A stretch of 13,233 nt of DNA from UBA8437 sp963580005 (GCA_963580005.1 CAUZJR010000103.1:1-13233), one strand, 5' to 3'; counted from the first letter of the stretch, positions 1 through 6,735 are shown. Numbers and translations: made by a program. The notes: a model not told the origin generated them from the sequence alone.

Positions 1-124
1 CTTCTACTACTTCTACTACTTCTACTACTTCTACTACTTCTACTACTTCTACTACTTCTACTACTTCTACTACTTCTTCTACTTCTTCTACTTCTTCTAC
101 TTCTTCTACTTCTTCTACTTCTTC
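1..124. repeat. 9-bp microsatellite-like tandem array, two unit types
   Basis: Perfect repeats of TTCTACTAC (8 copies from base 2) change to TTCTTCTAC (5 copies, 74-118) and end with TTCTTC. The two units differ by one base (A to T at unit position 5), so the array looks like an older point variant that was then amplified. It lies wholly inside the partial reading frame 2-235. It runs off the left edge, so the true copy number is unknown. Confidence 0.95.
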
Positions 125-235
125 TCGCGTTTCGACGGATCGATGCCCTTCCGGCTGACAATTGCCTCGTGGGTCCTCTCGCTGATCGCGGTGAGCTACG
201 GCGCGGTCATCGGTGCGGCTGTGAGCATCCCATGA
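2..235 (+). CDS. Phe/Tyr tandem-repeat protein with C-terminal membrane helix (3' end only)
   Basis: Partial gene, cut by the left edge; function not recognised. The frame starting at base 2 is open to a TGA at 233-235. It encodes eight FYY triplets (2-73), five FFY triplets (74-118), FF, then a non-repetitive tail that begins SRFDGSMPFR. The tail continues into a roughly 24-residue hydrophobic stretch (LTIASWVLSL through AAVSIP) that looks like one transmembrane helix ending almost at the C-terminus. The non-repeat codons have strong G/C at third positions, as in neighbouring genes, which supports this frame over the minus-strand alternatives (EEV/VVE, or a frame with stops). All repeat units are multiples of 3 bp, so copy-number change would keep the frame. 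The gene converges on the SIS-like gene with 31 bp between stops. An aromatic-rich membrane segment is the plain reading. The start and N-terminal domains lie outside the window. Confidence 0.7.
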   Translation, partial: FYYFYYFYYFYYFYYFYYFYYFYYFFYFFYFFYFFYFFYFFSRFDGSMPFRLTIASWVLSLIAVSYGAVIGAAVSIP

Positions 236-266
236 CCGCGGCAGCGGCCTCGCTTGCGGGGATCGC

Positions 267-1658
267 TCAGAAGCCTTGCCGTTCGAAGTGGATCTTCATG
301 GCGGCGTTGTATTCGGAGCCGCCCTGCTGGTAGCCGCCCTGGTAGAAGTAGGGCACCGAGCCGCGGCGGACCATCTCGTCGACCCACTGGGCACACAGCA
401 TCTGCTGAATCACGTTGGTGGTCAGGCCGGTTGTCGGGCAGATCGGCTGCTGGCGACCTCGAATCCGGATCACACCGCGGGATTCGGGTGAGAAGTTGTC
501 GAAGGTCACTTTGCAGTGAGAAAAGAGTCCGTTGCGTGGTGTCTTGCCGTCGAGGCTGCGGGGGCCGATGCCGATCACCAGGGCTCCCTCGGAGCGAGCG
601 GTCCGGGCAGCCTTCACCTCGTCGGGGTGCTGCGGCGTGATGGTCGAGACCAGCAACACGTTCTCGCGGGGCTTGGTCGACCAGTCGCCGGAGTTGACGA
701 TCATCGGTCCGCTGGCCACGTGCGTCATTTCGCTGGAGAGTCCTTCGTGGGCCTTGGCCCGCACGAACCAGCGGCCTCCGCGGCGGATCCGGCGAGTCAT
801 CGCCACGGCCGTTTCACGGATCGCGTCGCGATGAGTGGCGATCTGCTTGATGCGGTCCACCAGCGTCTCGAGGTACTCGACGCTCTTCTCGACCGGCCTG
901 GCTTTCGGGTGGGCCAGCTTGTTGGCCAGTTCGGCATTCAGCATCCAGTGCAACGCGCCCACTCCGGTCTGGCTCGACGGACAGAGCCGGAACTCGGGGA
1001 TTTCCGGCGCCCGGACCAGGCCCTGGGTGTAGGGGGTGTGGCTGTGCAGGATGACGTGGGAAACGTCCTTGAGTTTCAGGCCGTCGGGGTTGCTGTGCGA
1101 TTCGTCGGTGAACCCGGCGGGCCGGAACTCGTTGTCGATGTAGGAAATGGTGACAGCCACCACGTAGACGCCCCGCTCGCGGGTTGCCAGTACCTGCTTG
1201 TTGCAGTGGTTGGTGAACAGCATGTCGCCGGGTTTCAGGAGCTTGAGGTCCTTTTGGTCCTTCATGATCCCGGGACTGCCCAGTCGGTCGGCGCGTTGTT
1301 CCCAGTGCGGCATGTGGCCGTCGTTCATCGAGGTCCAGACGTCATGTCCGGCCCGGACCACGCTGGCGGCCCGTGATGTCAGCTCTCCGACCAGTTCGGT
1401 CTCACCGGCGATCTTGCCAAGGATGCCGAGGATGCCCTGGTGGTACTGATCCATGAACAGCTGCGAGTGACCGAAGGTGTATTCCTTGTCCCACTTCGAG
1501 TTCGCTGGCGAGGAGTGAGCAGGAGCCGACGAGGCGGTCTCGATGCTGGCCAGGCCGCCGACGACGGCCGCGCCGCCCAGCAGCAGGTCGCGCCGCGAGG
1601 GATGCTGGGGCCTGGGGCCTGGGTCTTCTTCGGCCGCGGGTGGGCGGGTGCTTGTCAC
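267..1658 (-). CDS. Tat-exported protein with two SIS-like (phosphosugar-binding fold) halves
   Basis: Predicted 463 aa. The start chosen is GTG at 1658, because its first bases overlap the stop of the upstream gene (GTGA) and it leaves a normal 21-residue n-region before the twin arginines. A longer in-frame GTG at 1775 adds only codons overlapping the upstream gene. Residues 21-38 (SRRDLLLGGAAVVGGLAS) form a Tat signal, with likely cleavage after an APA near residue 47. The mature protein has two similar halves. Each has a Gly/His-rich opening, a strand entering a KPGDMLF- or ENVLLVS-type turn, then ATRERGVYVVAVT or AARTARSEGALVIGIG helix-strand units. Each ends in a TGVGALHWMLNAEL- or TGLTTNVIQQMLCA-type helix. 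This is the pattern of SIS (sugar isomerase) domains, normally cytoplasmic phosphosugar binders. Catalysis is not evident. It is the last gene of a three-gene minus-strand operon. Family assignment is by eye and moderately sure; the substrate is unknown. Confidence 0.72.
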   Translation of the reverse strand: MTSTRPPAAEEDPGPRPQHPSRRDLLLGGAAVVGGLASIETASSAPAHSSPANSKWDKEYTFGHSQLFMDQYHQGILGILGKIAGETELVGELTSRAASVVRAGHDVWTSMNDGHMPHWEQRADRLGSPGIMKDQKDLKLLKPGDMLFTNHCNKQVLATRERGVYVVAVTISYIDNEFRPAGFTDESHSNPDGLKLKDVSHVILHSHTPYTQGLVRAPEIPEFRLCPSSQTGVGALHWMLNAELANKLAHPKARPVEKSVEYLETLVDRIKQIATHRDAIRETAVAMTRRIRRGGRWFVRAKAHEGLSSEMTHVASGPMIVNSGDWSTKPRENVLLVSTITPQHPDEVKAARTARSEGALVIGIGPRSLDGKTPRNGLFSHCKVTFDNFSPESRGVIRIRGRQQPICPTTGLTTNVIQQMLCAQWVDEMVRRGSVPYFYQGGYQQGGSEYNAAMKIHFERQGF

Positions 1659-1902
1659 GGGTCTGATTCCGGTCGTGGGACGGCGGAGGGTCCAGCTGGG
1701 GTGTCGTGGAGATACCCGGTCGGATTCCGGTACAAGTTGGTGCCGGGGATCGTCTCGAGTGTGCCCAACATACACTCTGGCAGCTCGTCCTGACGCGGTC
1801 GGCGGCCACCGAACAGCAGAAAGTCATGTTCCAGTTCTTCCGATGCCTTGGTGTCCTGCTGCTGACCTGCTGCTGACCCCGCCTCGCGGGCGCGGCCCGC
1901 AT
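1655..1902 (-). pseudogene. Small unknown gene, frameshifted by an 11-bp tandem duplication
   Basis: Not recognised by family. An ATG at 1902 shares its A with the TGA of the upstream gene (TGATG), and the TGA at 1657-1655 overlaps the GTG of the SIS-like gene (GTGA). The ATG frame and the frame reaching that stop differ. Between them lies a perfect 11-bp direct repeat (1855-1878 in total, counting the 2-bp partial third copy). Removing one copy joins the frames and gives a 78-aa protein starting MRAAPARRGQQQDTKASEEL, with a core LLFGGRRPRQDELPEC and GTLETIPGTNLYRNPTGY, and a Pro-rich end. The 3' part has protein-like composition and no standard in-frame start between the upstream gene's stop and ATG 1771. 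As written, translation from 1902 enters the wrong frame and runs to 1402 inside the SIS-like gene. It could be a real mutation, a slippage-prone switch, or an assembly error. The restored frame is an inference. Confidence 0.62.
1855..1878. repeat. Perfect 11-bp tandem duplication (CCTGCTGCTGA x2)
   Basis: CCTGCTGCTGA occurs at 1855-1865 and again at 1866-1876, followed by CC that starts a third copy. Eleven is not a multiple of three, so the extra copy shifts the reading frame of the minus-strand gene it lies in. The unit has CTG-type triplet content, which favours polymerase slippage. Confidence 0.95.
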
Positions 1903-2186
1903 CAGCCTCGCCTTGGCAGAGGTCTGTCGAACCGGCTTCCGTCGGCGAACTGGATATCGAGGTGCTTGGCGTTGAGTCGAAAGCCGGTGATCTGCTCGAG
2001 GAGTTCCGCGGCAAGTCCACCAGCCGATTCGTCCGCCTCGGGCCCGGTGGCCTTGGTCCAACGCTGCTCGACGGTGTGACAGAAGGAGAGTCTCGAGCCG
2101 TCGTCGAGGGTGAGCACCGCTTCGGAGACTGCGGTATTGGTCTCGGAACCGGCGAGGTGCTGGTCGAGTTTCTGGGCGGCGTTCAT
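1902..2186 (-). CDS. Unknown 94-aa protein, first gene of the SIS-like operon
   Basis: Not recognised. The start chosen is ATG at 2186 (MNAAQKLDQHLAGSE); upstream in-frame codons read as non-coding. The protein has no signal peptide or membrane helix, so it is probably cytosolic. It has an N-terminal helix (residues 2-12), then two similar strand units: SEAVLTLDDGSRLSF (21-35) and LNAKHLDIQFADGSRF (71-86). Both end in an Asp-Gly-Ser-Arg turn, which suggests a small beta-rich fold with an internal duplication, linked by a helix around residues 56-68. A single Cys is at 36. No clear ribosome site precedes the ATG. Only 14 nt upstream on the minus strand is a TACTATAGAT stretch that resembles a -10 element, so the transcript could have a very short leader (inference). 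The gene is divergent from the DUF1080 gene by 151 bp. Its TGA overlaps the next ATG (TGATG), which points to translational coupling. Confidence 0.7.
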   Translation of the reverse strand: MNAAQKLDQHLAGSETNTAVSEAVLTLDDGSRLSFCHTVEQRWTKATGPEADESAGGLAAELLEQITGFRLNAKHLDIQFADGSRFDRPLPRRG

Positions 2187-2337
2187 CGGGAGATCTATAG
2201 TAGAAGGACCCGTCGCTGGGCGTTGAGTCTGGTCTCTGGAGAGATCGGTCGCCAGCCCGCACCGTTGTGTTGCTCGTCGAGGCACCACACGGCAAGATGC
2301 AGCGATCGTTTGGTTCTCTGGCGAGGAGTACTCGAAG

Positions 2338-3147
2338 ATGGTCTCAACGAATCGTTCTGCCCGGCTTGGCTGCCTGGTGGCGATGGGATTGGCCTGGCTG
2401 GTTGATCCGCATGTGGCCGTGGCCGCCGACGCGCCCAACACCCTGTCCGAGACCGAACGCGGCCAGGGGTTCGAGCTGCTGTTCAATGGTCGGTCTCTGG
2501 TCGGATGGAAACACTCGGGCAACTGGAAGGCCGAGAAGGGGGCGATTGCTCGCGGCGGTCGCGGCGGCAGCCTGGTGTATGTCTCGAAGAAGGTCCCCGA
2601 CGATTTTGAATTGCGATTCCAGTGGCGGGTGGCCGCGGGCAGCAACAGCGGGATTTACTATCGACCGGGCCAGTACGAGTACCAGGTCCTGGACAATGCC
2701 AAGCACGTCGACGGACGCAACCCCAGGACCAGTGCCGCGTCGTTGTACTTCTGCATCGCCCCGTCTCACGATGCGACAGCGAAGGTGGGAACCTGGAACA
2801 CGGGCCGGATCGTGGCCAAGGGATCCGTGATCCAGCACTGGCTCAACGGCAGGAAGGTGATCGATTTTGACTATGCCGATCCTCGCTGGGAGGAGCACGT
2901 CGAGCTGTTGCGGTTGCGGGGCGGCAAGCTGGATGCTCGGGGCGCAAGCCTGAACCTGCAGGACCACGGGGATCCGGTCTGGTACCGATCGATCCGGATG
3001 CGGGCGATCCCGCGTTCCGAGAAACTGGCCAGTGAAAACCTGCGGCCGCCGAAGATCACTCGCAAGGTCCGAGCCGCGGAGCTGAAGAAACTGCGTGGGA
3101 TCATCGCCAGGCGGAAGGCTGCTGAGGCGAAGAAGAAGAAGAAGTAG
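2338..3147 (+). CDS. Exported DUF1080 (3-keto-disaccharide hydrolase-like) protein with Lys-rich tail
   Basis: 269 aa. The ATG has a GAGGAG ribosome site 9 nt upstream. Residues 1-30 form a Sec-type signal peptide ending AVAA. Residues about 43-225 form the DUF1080/concanavalin-like domain. Its hallmark opening is GFELLFNGRSLVGWK. Other marks are FELRFQWRVAAGSNSGIYYR, YEYQVLD, WNTGRIVAKGSVIQHWLNGRKV and a closing strand near GDPVWYRSIRMR. Some members of this family hydrolyse 3-keto-glycosides or bind glycans; planctomycetes carry many paralogues and most are uncharacterised. After the domain comes an unusual basic tail (from about residue 229, KITRKVRAAELKKLRGIIAR) ending in KAAEAKKKKK, likely helical. 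The next gene, DUF1501, follows in the same direction after 170 bp and may have its own promoter. Family call is firm; enzymatic activity is inferred. Confidence 0.9.
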   Translation: MVSTNRSARLGCLVAMGLAWLVDPHVAVAADAPNTLSETERGQGFELLFNGRSLVGWKHSGNWKAEKGAIARGGRGGSLVYVSKKVPDDFELRFQWRVAAGSNSGIYYRPGQYEYQVLDNAKHVDGRNPRTSAASLYFCIAPSHDATAKVGTWNTGRIVAKGSVIQHWLNGRKVIDFDYADPRWEEHVELLRLRGGKLDARGASLNLQDHGDPVWYRSIRMRAIPRSEKLASENLRPPKITRKVRAAELKKLRGIIARRKAAEAKKKKK

Positions 3148-3225
3148 CTGCGGGTCCTGTGGGGTTGCGAAGTGGCTGTCGTGCCAGGAAAACCGTCGCC
3201 GCAGACGTGAAATGGCCGAGAAGTG

Positions 3226-3255
3226 TTGATAGCGCCCTGTGATTCGTAGTAGAAC
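3226..3255 (+). promoter_or_regulatory. Candidate sigma70-type promoter for the DUF1501 gene
   Basis: TTGATA at 3226-3231 (5 of 6 to the -35 consensus), an 18-bp spacer, and TAGAAC at 3250-3255 (4 of 6 to the -10). Transcription would start around 3262, giving a leader of about 56 nt before the chosen ATG at 3318. It is found by eye only. Confidence 0.3.
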
Positions 3256-3317
3256 GGGGCCTTGGGATGCGACGCAGGTTGCGTGGCACCGCTGAAATTC
3301 GAACGGGGAGAGACTGG

Positions 3318-4589
3318 ATGTTCTCGATCAGGTCGGGCAAGCAGGGACAACGGTTCTGTGACGGCATGACGCGTCGAAACGCGTTGCAGGTCGGAGCCAT
3401 GGGCGTGGGCGGGCTGACACTGGCCGAGCTGTTGCGTGCCGAGGCTGGGGCAGAGAGCGGTTCGTCGCACAAGGCCCTGATCAACATCCACCTCGCCGGT
3501 GGTCCCTCTCACGCCGACATGTTCGATCTGAAGCCCGAGGCACCTCGGGAGTTCCGTGGCGAGTTCGAGCCGATCGCGACCAACGTTCCGGGCATCGAGA
3601 TCTGCGAGCACATGCCGATGTTGGCCCAGGCGGCCGACAAGTACTCGATCATCCGTTCGCTGACCGGCTCGATCGCCGACCACAGCGACTATCCGACCCA
3701 GACCGGTTTTGCCCGCAGCAGCCTGCAGAGCATGGGGGGGCGGCCCTCGATCGGCAGCATGGCTTCTCGCCTGCACGGCAGCACCGGCGGGGCTCCGCCG
3801 TTTGTCGGTTACAACGGGTCCTACACCGGCTACCTGAGCTCGGTGCACAAGCCCTACAAGCCGCAGGGCGGTGAATTGAAGCTCAACAAAACGCTGACCG
3901 CCAGCCGCCTGCAGTCTCGGACCGACCTGCTGGTCGGCCTGGACCGGCTGCGGCGCGACGTGGACCACACCGGTCACATGCTGGCCCTGGATTCCTACAC
4001 CCGCCAGGCCGTCGACATCGTGACATCGGGTCGCGTGGCCGACGCGTTGGACATGAACACCGAGGATCCTCGGGTCCGAGATCGGTACGGCAGCAGCGGC
4101 AGCATGTTCCTGAAGGCCCGACGGCTGATCGAGGCGGGAGTCCGCGTGGTGGGCTTCAACTGGGGCAGCTGGGACACTCACAGCAACAACTTCAATCATC
4201 TCCGTGGCCAGTTGCCCAACCTGGACCGCTCGCTGCACGCGCTGCTCGAGGATCTGAGCGCACGCGGGATGGACAAGGATGTGACGGTGGTGGTCTGGGG
4301 CGAGTTCGGACGCACGCCGCGAGTCAACAAGAACAAGGGTGGCCGGGATCACTGGTACGAGGTGGCGATGTGCTTCCTGGCCGGTGGCGGCATGAAGAAC
4401 GGGCAGGTGATCGGCAAGTCGAGTCGCAACGCCGAGCGACCGGTACAGCGGCCGGTGCACCTGCTCGAGGTGTTTGCCACGATGTACCACAACCTGGGCA
4501 TCGATGTGCGGACCGCGACGATCGACGATCCCGCCGGGCGACCTCAATACCTGACCGACGGCCGCTTGCCGATCCGCGAGCTGATCTGA
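3318..4589 (+). CDS. Tat-exported DUF1501 protein
   Basis: 423 aa from ATG 3318, which has a GGGGAGA ribosome site at 3305-3311. An in-frame ATG at 3267 would add 17 residues unlike family members. A Tat signal sits at residues 18-38 (TRRNALQVGAMGVGGLTLAEL), the usual opening of DUF1501 proteins. The DUF1501 domain fills the rest. Family motifs are HLAGGPSHADMFDLKP (58-73), DKYSIIRSLTG, DHSDYPTQTG, WDTHSNNF (285-292), WGEFGRTPRVN (327-337) and GGRDHW. Their His/Asp residues resemble metal ligands of the alkaline phosphatase/sulfatase-like fold to which DUF1501 is related; the catalysed reaction is not established. In planctomycetes DUF1501 genes commonly follow DUF1549/DUF1553 genes, but here the neighbour is DUF1080. 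Family call is very sure; function is open. Confidence 0.95.
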   Translation: MFSIRSGKQGQRFCDGMTRRNALQVGAMGVGGLTLAELLRAEAGAESGSSHKALINIHLAGGPSHADMFDLKPEAPREFRGEFEPIATNVPGIEICEHMPMLAQAADKYSIIRSLTGSIADHSDYPTQTGFARSSLQSMGGRPSIGSMASRLHGSTGGAPPFVGYNGSYTGYLSSVHKPYKPQGGELKLNKTLTASRLQSRTDLLVGLDRLRRDVDHTGHMLALDSYTRQAVDIVTSGRVADALDMNTEDPRVRDRYGSSGSMFLKARRLIEAGVRVVGFNWGSWDTHSNNFNHLRGQLPNLDRSLHALLEDLSARGMDKDVTVVVWGEFGRTPRVNKNKGGRDHWYEVAMCFLAGGGMKNGQVIGKSSRNAERPVQRPVHLLEVFATMYHNLGIDVRTATIDDPAGRPQYLTDGRLPIRELI

Positions 4590-4598
4590 GCTCGTTTT
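4577..4598 (+). terminator. Weak intrinsic terminator overlapping the DUF1501 stop
   Basis: CGAGCT (4577-4582) pairs with AGCTCG (4589-4594) across a 6-nt loop that contains the start of the TGA stop, and TTTT (4595-4598) follows. The stem is short (6 bp, plus one possible G-U) and the T run is only four, so efficiency is doubtful. Confidence 0.3.
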
Positions 4599-4614
4599 GG
4601 GGACAGGTTGAGTC

Positions 4615-4638
4615 AGCTCGAGGGTCTTGTGTCGAGCT
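4615..4638 (-). terminator. Inverted repeat directly after the M3 peptidase stop
   Basis: AGCTCGA (4615-4621) and TCGAGCT (4632-4638) form a perfect 7-bp stem with a 10-nt loop. It begins one base beyond the peptidase stop on the minus strand. No T run follows on either strand, so it could be a transcript-end stabilising hairpin rather than a full intrinsic terminator. Confidence 0.25.
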
Positions 4639-6735
4639 TCAGGCCATTCCGTTGTGTCGCAGCAGTGCGTCGGTGCTGGGATCCCGGCCCCGGAAGTCGC
4701 GGAAGACGTCCATCGGGTGCCGCCCTCCCCCGCTGGCCAACACGGTATCGCGGAAGCGGCGACCGGTGAGTGCGACGGCCTGTTCGTCTTCGAGCCCGGC
4801 GTCTTCAAACGCGCTGAACGCATCGGCACTGAGCACTTCGGCCCACTTGTAGCTGTAGTATCCCGCCGCGTATCCGCCGGCGAAGATGTGCTGAAAGCCG
4901 CACAGAAAGCGGTCTTCGGGCAGAGGTCCCAGGGCCGATGTGCTCGCGGCGATCCTCTGCTGGACCTCGAGTACCGTCTCGTCACCCGTGGGGTCGTACT
5001 GATGATGCAGGTACATGTCGAGCATCCCGAAGTTCAGCTGACGGAGCATCAGCGAGCCGGCTCGGTAGGTCCTGGCCCGGCAGAGATTTTCGAAGAGCAC
5101 ATCGGGCAGGGGCTCGCCGGTTTCGAAGTGCCGGGCGATGCCCATCAGGGTCGTGCGATGGTAGCACCAGTTCTCCATGAACTGGCTGGGAAGCTCAACG
5201 GCATCCCACTCGACGCCGTTGATCCCCGACGCATCGGCGTGGTCGACGGTGGTCAGCATGTGCTGCAGGCCGTGGCCAAATTCGTGGAACAGCGTCTCGA
5301 CCTCGCGAAACGTCATCAGCGAGGGCGAGTCGCCGACCGGTGGAGTGCCATTGCAGACCAGGTGCGCCACGGGCAGTTGCAGATCGTCATCGACTCGGCG
5401 CCGCGCCAGGCACTCGTCCATCCACGCCCCGCCCCTCTTGTTCTCGGGTCGGGAGTAGGGATCGAGATAGAAGGCGGCGATCTGCTGTCCGGACTCGTCG
5501 CGGACTCCGAAGTAGCGGACATCCTTGTGCCAGGTCGGGACGTCATCATCGGCCGCCTCGACGGCGATTCCGAACAGGCGACCGGTCAAGTCGAACAGTC
5601 CTTCGAGCACGCGTTCGAGTGGGAAGTAGGGCCTCTGTTGTTCGTCGGTCAGGTCGAAGCGTGCTTCTCTGAGCCGTTCGGCCCAGAAGGCCAGGTCCCA
5701 GTGTGCCAGCGGCTGTTGCTGGCCGCGTTCGGCTGCCAGCATCCTCAGGTCCTCGAGATCGGCTTGGCCCGCGTCCCACGACGCGTTCCTGAGCAGGTCA
5801 AACATCCTCTCGACGGCCGCGACGTCGGCCATCTTGGTTTCCACGCTCATCTCGGCAAACGAGTCGAATCTCAGCAGCGTGGCGCGTTCCCGACGCAGCT
5901 CGAGGATCTCGTCGATCAGAGACGTGTTGTCGAGTTCTCCGCCCGATGCGCGGGTCACGAAGGCCCGGTAGAGTTGCTCACGCAACCGCGAGATCGGGCA
6001 ATGCTGCAGGAACGGCATGGCGCTGGGCGCGTCGAGCGTGAACCGCCAGGGACCCGAGTCGGGGTCGCCTGGTGCCGTGTCGTCATCGGCCTGTTCGTTG
6101 AAGGACTGCGAGGCCAGTTGCTTCAGCGTGCCGGGAAGCCCCTCGACATCGGCGGGATCTTCGAGCAACAGTTCCCAGTCCCGGGTCGCGTCGAGCACGT
6201 GGTTTGAGAAGTCGGTGCTGAGTTGGCTCAGTCGCTCGGCAATCTGGTTGAAGCGTTCCTGTTCGGCCTCGGGCAAGGCGATCCCGGCCAGCACCGCGTC
6301 GCGGATCCGCCTGGTGATGATCCTCTGCTGAGTTTCGTCGAGACCACTCCAGGCCGATTCATCGTCGCGAATCTGCACCAGGGCCTCGTGAATCGGCCGA
6401 CTCTGTCTCAGCCTCAGGCCCAGGGCGACCACGTCGGCCAGGACCGCCTCGTGAGCCTCACGCAATTCGTCGGAGTTCCCGACACCCATCAGGTGTGTGA
6501 CGGGCGACCAGGCGTATTCCCAGCCCCGGCCCAGCACCTCGAGGGCCTCGATCGTATTGCTCCAGCTGCCCGCAGACGAATCCGTCAGTTGAGCCTCGAT
6601 CTCCTCGAGCCCCTCTGTGGTCTCTCTGAGCAGCTCTTCGACGGCGGGTTTTACATGTGCGGGGAGGACTCGATCAAAGGCGGGTAGTCCGTCTCGAGCC
6701 ATCAACGGGTTGTCAGGAACCGAGGGGTTGGACAT
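4639..6735 (-). CDS. prlC: Oligopeptidase A-type M3 zinc metallopeptidase
   Basis: 698 aa from ATG 6735 (MSNPSVPDNPLMARDGLPAF), which matches the usual length of about 680-700 aa. A longer frame to 6924 adds composition unlike the family. The N-terminal half is helical, as in thimet/OpdA folds. The catalytic zinc motif is HEFGH at residues 484-488 (LFHEFGHGLQHML). The third ligand lies in WDAVELPSQFMENW (Glu514), spaced 30 residues from the first His as in bacterial OpdA-type enzymes. The C-terminal region carries FCGFQHIFAGGYAAGYYSYKWAEVLSADAF-type family sequence with the Tyr/Gly-rich loop over the active site. No signal peptide is seen, so it acts in the cytosol, degrading short peptides including cleaved signal peptides. 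It is convergent with DUF1501 (49 bp apart) and divergent from the cyclase gene. The symbol follows the E. coli homologue; the neighbouring dcp/opdA split is not settled by eye. Confidence 0.93.
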   Translation of the reverse strand: MSNPSVPDNPLMARDGLPAFDRVLPAHVKPAVEELLRETTEGLEEIEAQLTDSSAGSWSNTIEALEVLGRGWEYAWSPVTHLMGVGNSDELREAHEAVLADVVALGLRLRQSRPIHEALVQIRDDESAWSGLDETQQRIITRRIRDAVLAGIALPEAEQERFNQIAERLSQLSTDFSNHVLDATRDWELLLEDPADVEGLPGTLKQLASQSFNEQADDDTAPGDPDSGPWRFTLDAPSAMPFLQHCPISRLREQLYRAFVTRASGGELDNTSLIDEILELRRERATLLRFDSFAEMSVETKMADVAAVERMFDLLRNASWDAGQADLEDLRMLAAERGQQQPLAHWDLAFWAERLREARFDLTDEQQRPYFPLERVLEGLFDLTGRLFGIAVEAADDDVPTWHKDVRYFGVRDESGQQIAAFYLDPYSRPENKRGGAWMDECLARRRVDDDLQLPVAHLVCNGTPPVGDSPSLMTFREVETLFHEFGHGLQHMLTTVDHADASGINGVEWDAVELPSQFMENWCYHRTTLMGIARHFETGEPLPDVLFENLCRARTYRAGSLMLRQLNFGMLDMYLHHQYDPTGDETVLEVQQRIAASTSALGPLPEDRFLCGFQHIFAGGYAAGYYSYKWAEVLSADAFSAFEDAGLEDEQAVALTGRRFRDTVLASGGGRHPMDVFRDFRGRDPSTDALLRHNGMA

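Noticed and set aside
1..124. Minus-strand EEV/VVE frame through the 9-bp array
   Set aside because: Adjacent non-repeat codons support the plus-strand frame by G/C-rich third positions and a sensible membrane helix before a stop; the minus-strand frame has no credible start.
1..124. CRISPR array
   Set aside because: The units are 9 bp and contiguous, with no spacers.
1658..1775. Longer N-terminus of the SIS-like protein from GTG 1775
   Set aside because: These codons overlap the better-supported small gene in another frame, and they would place the Tat signal about 60 residues in.
2871..4985. 704-codon open frame on the minus strand
   Set aside because: It lies antisense to the DUF1080, DUF1501 and M3 peptidase genes, which have clear family motifs. 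Long antisense frames are expected at this GC level, and its product has no coherent domain.
4627..6207. 526-codon plus-strand open frame
   Set aside because: It is antisense to the M3 peptidase gene, which carries HEFGH and correct family length; this frame mirrors its codons.
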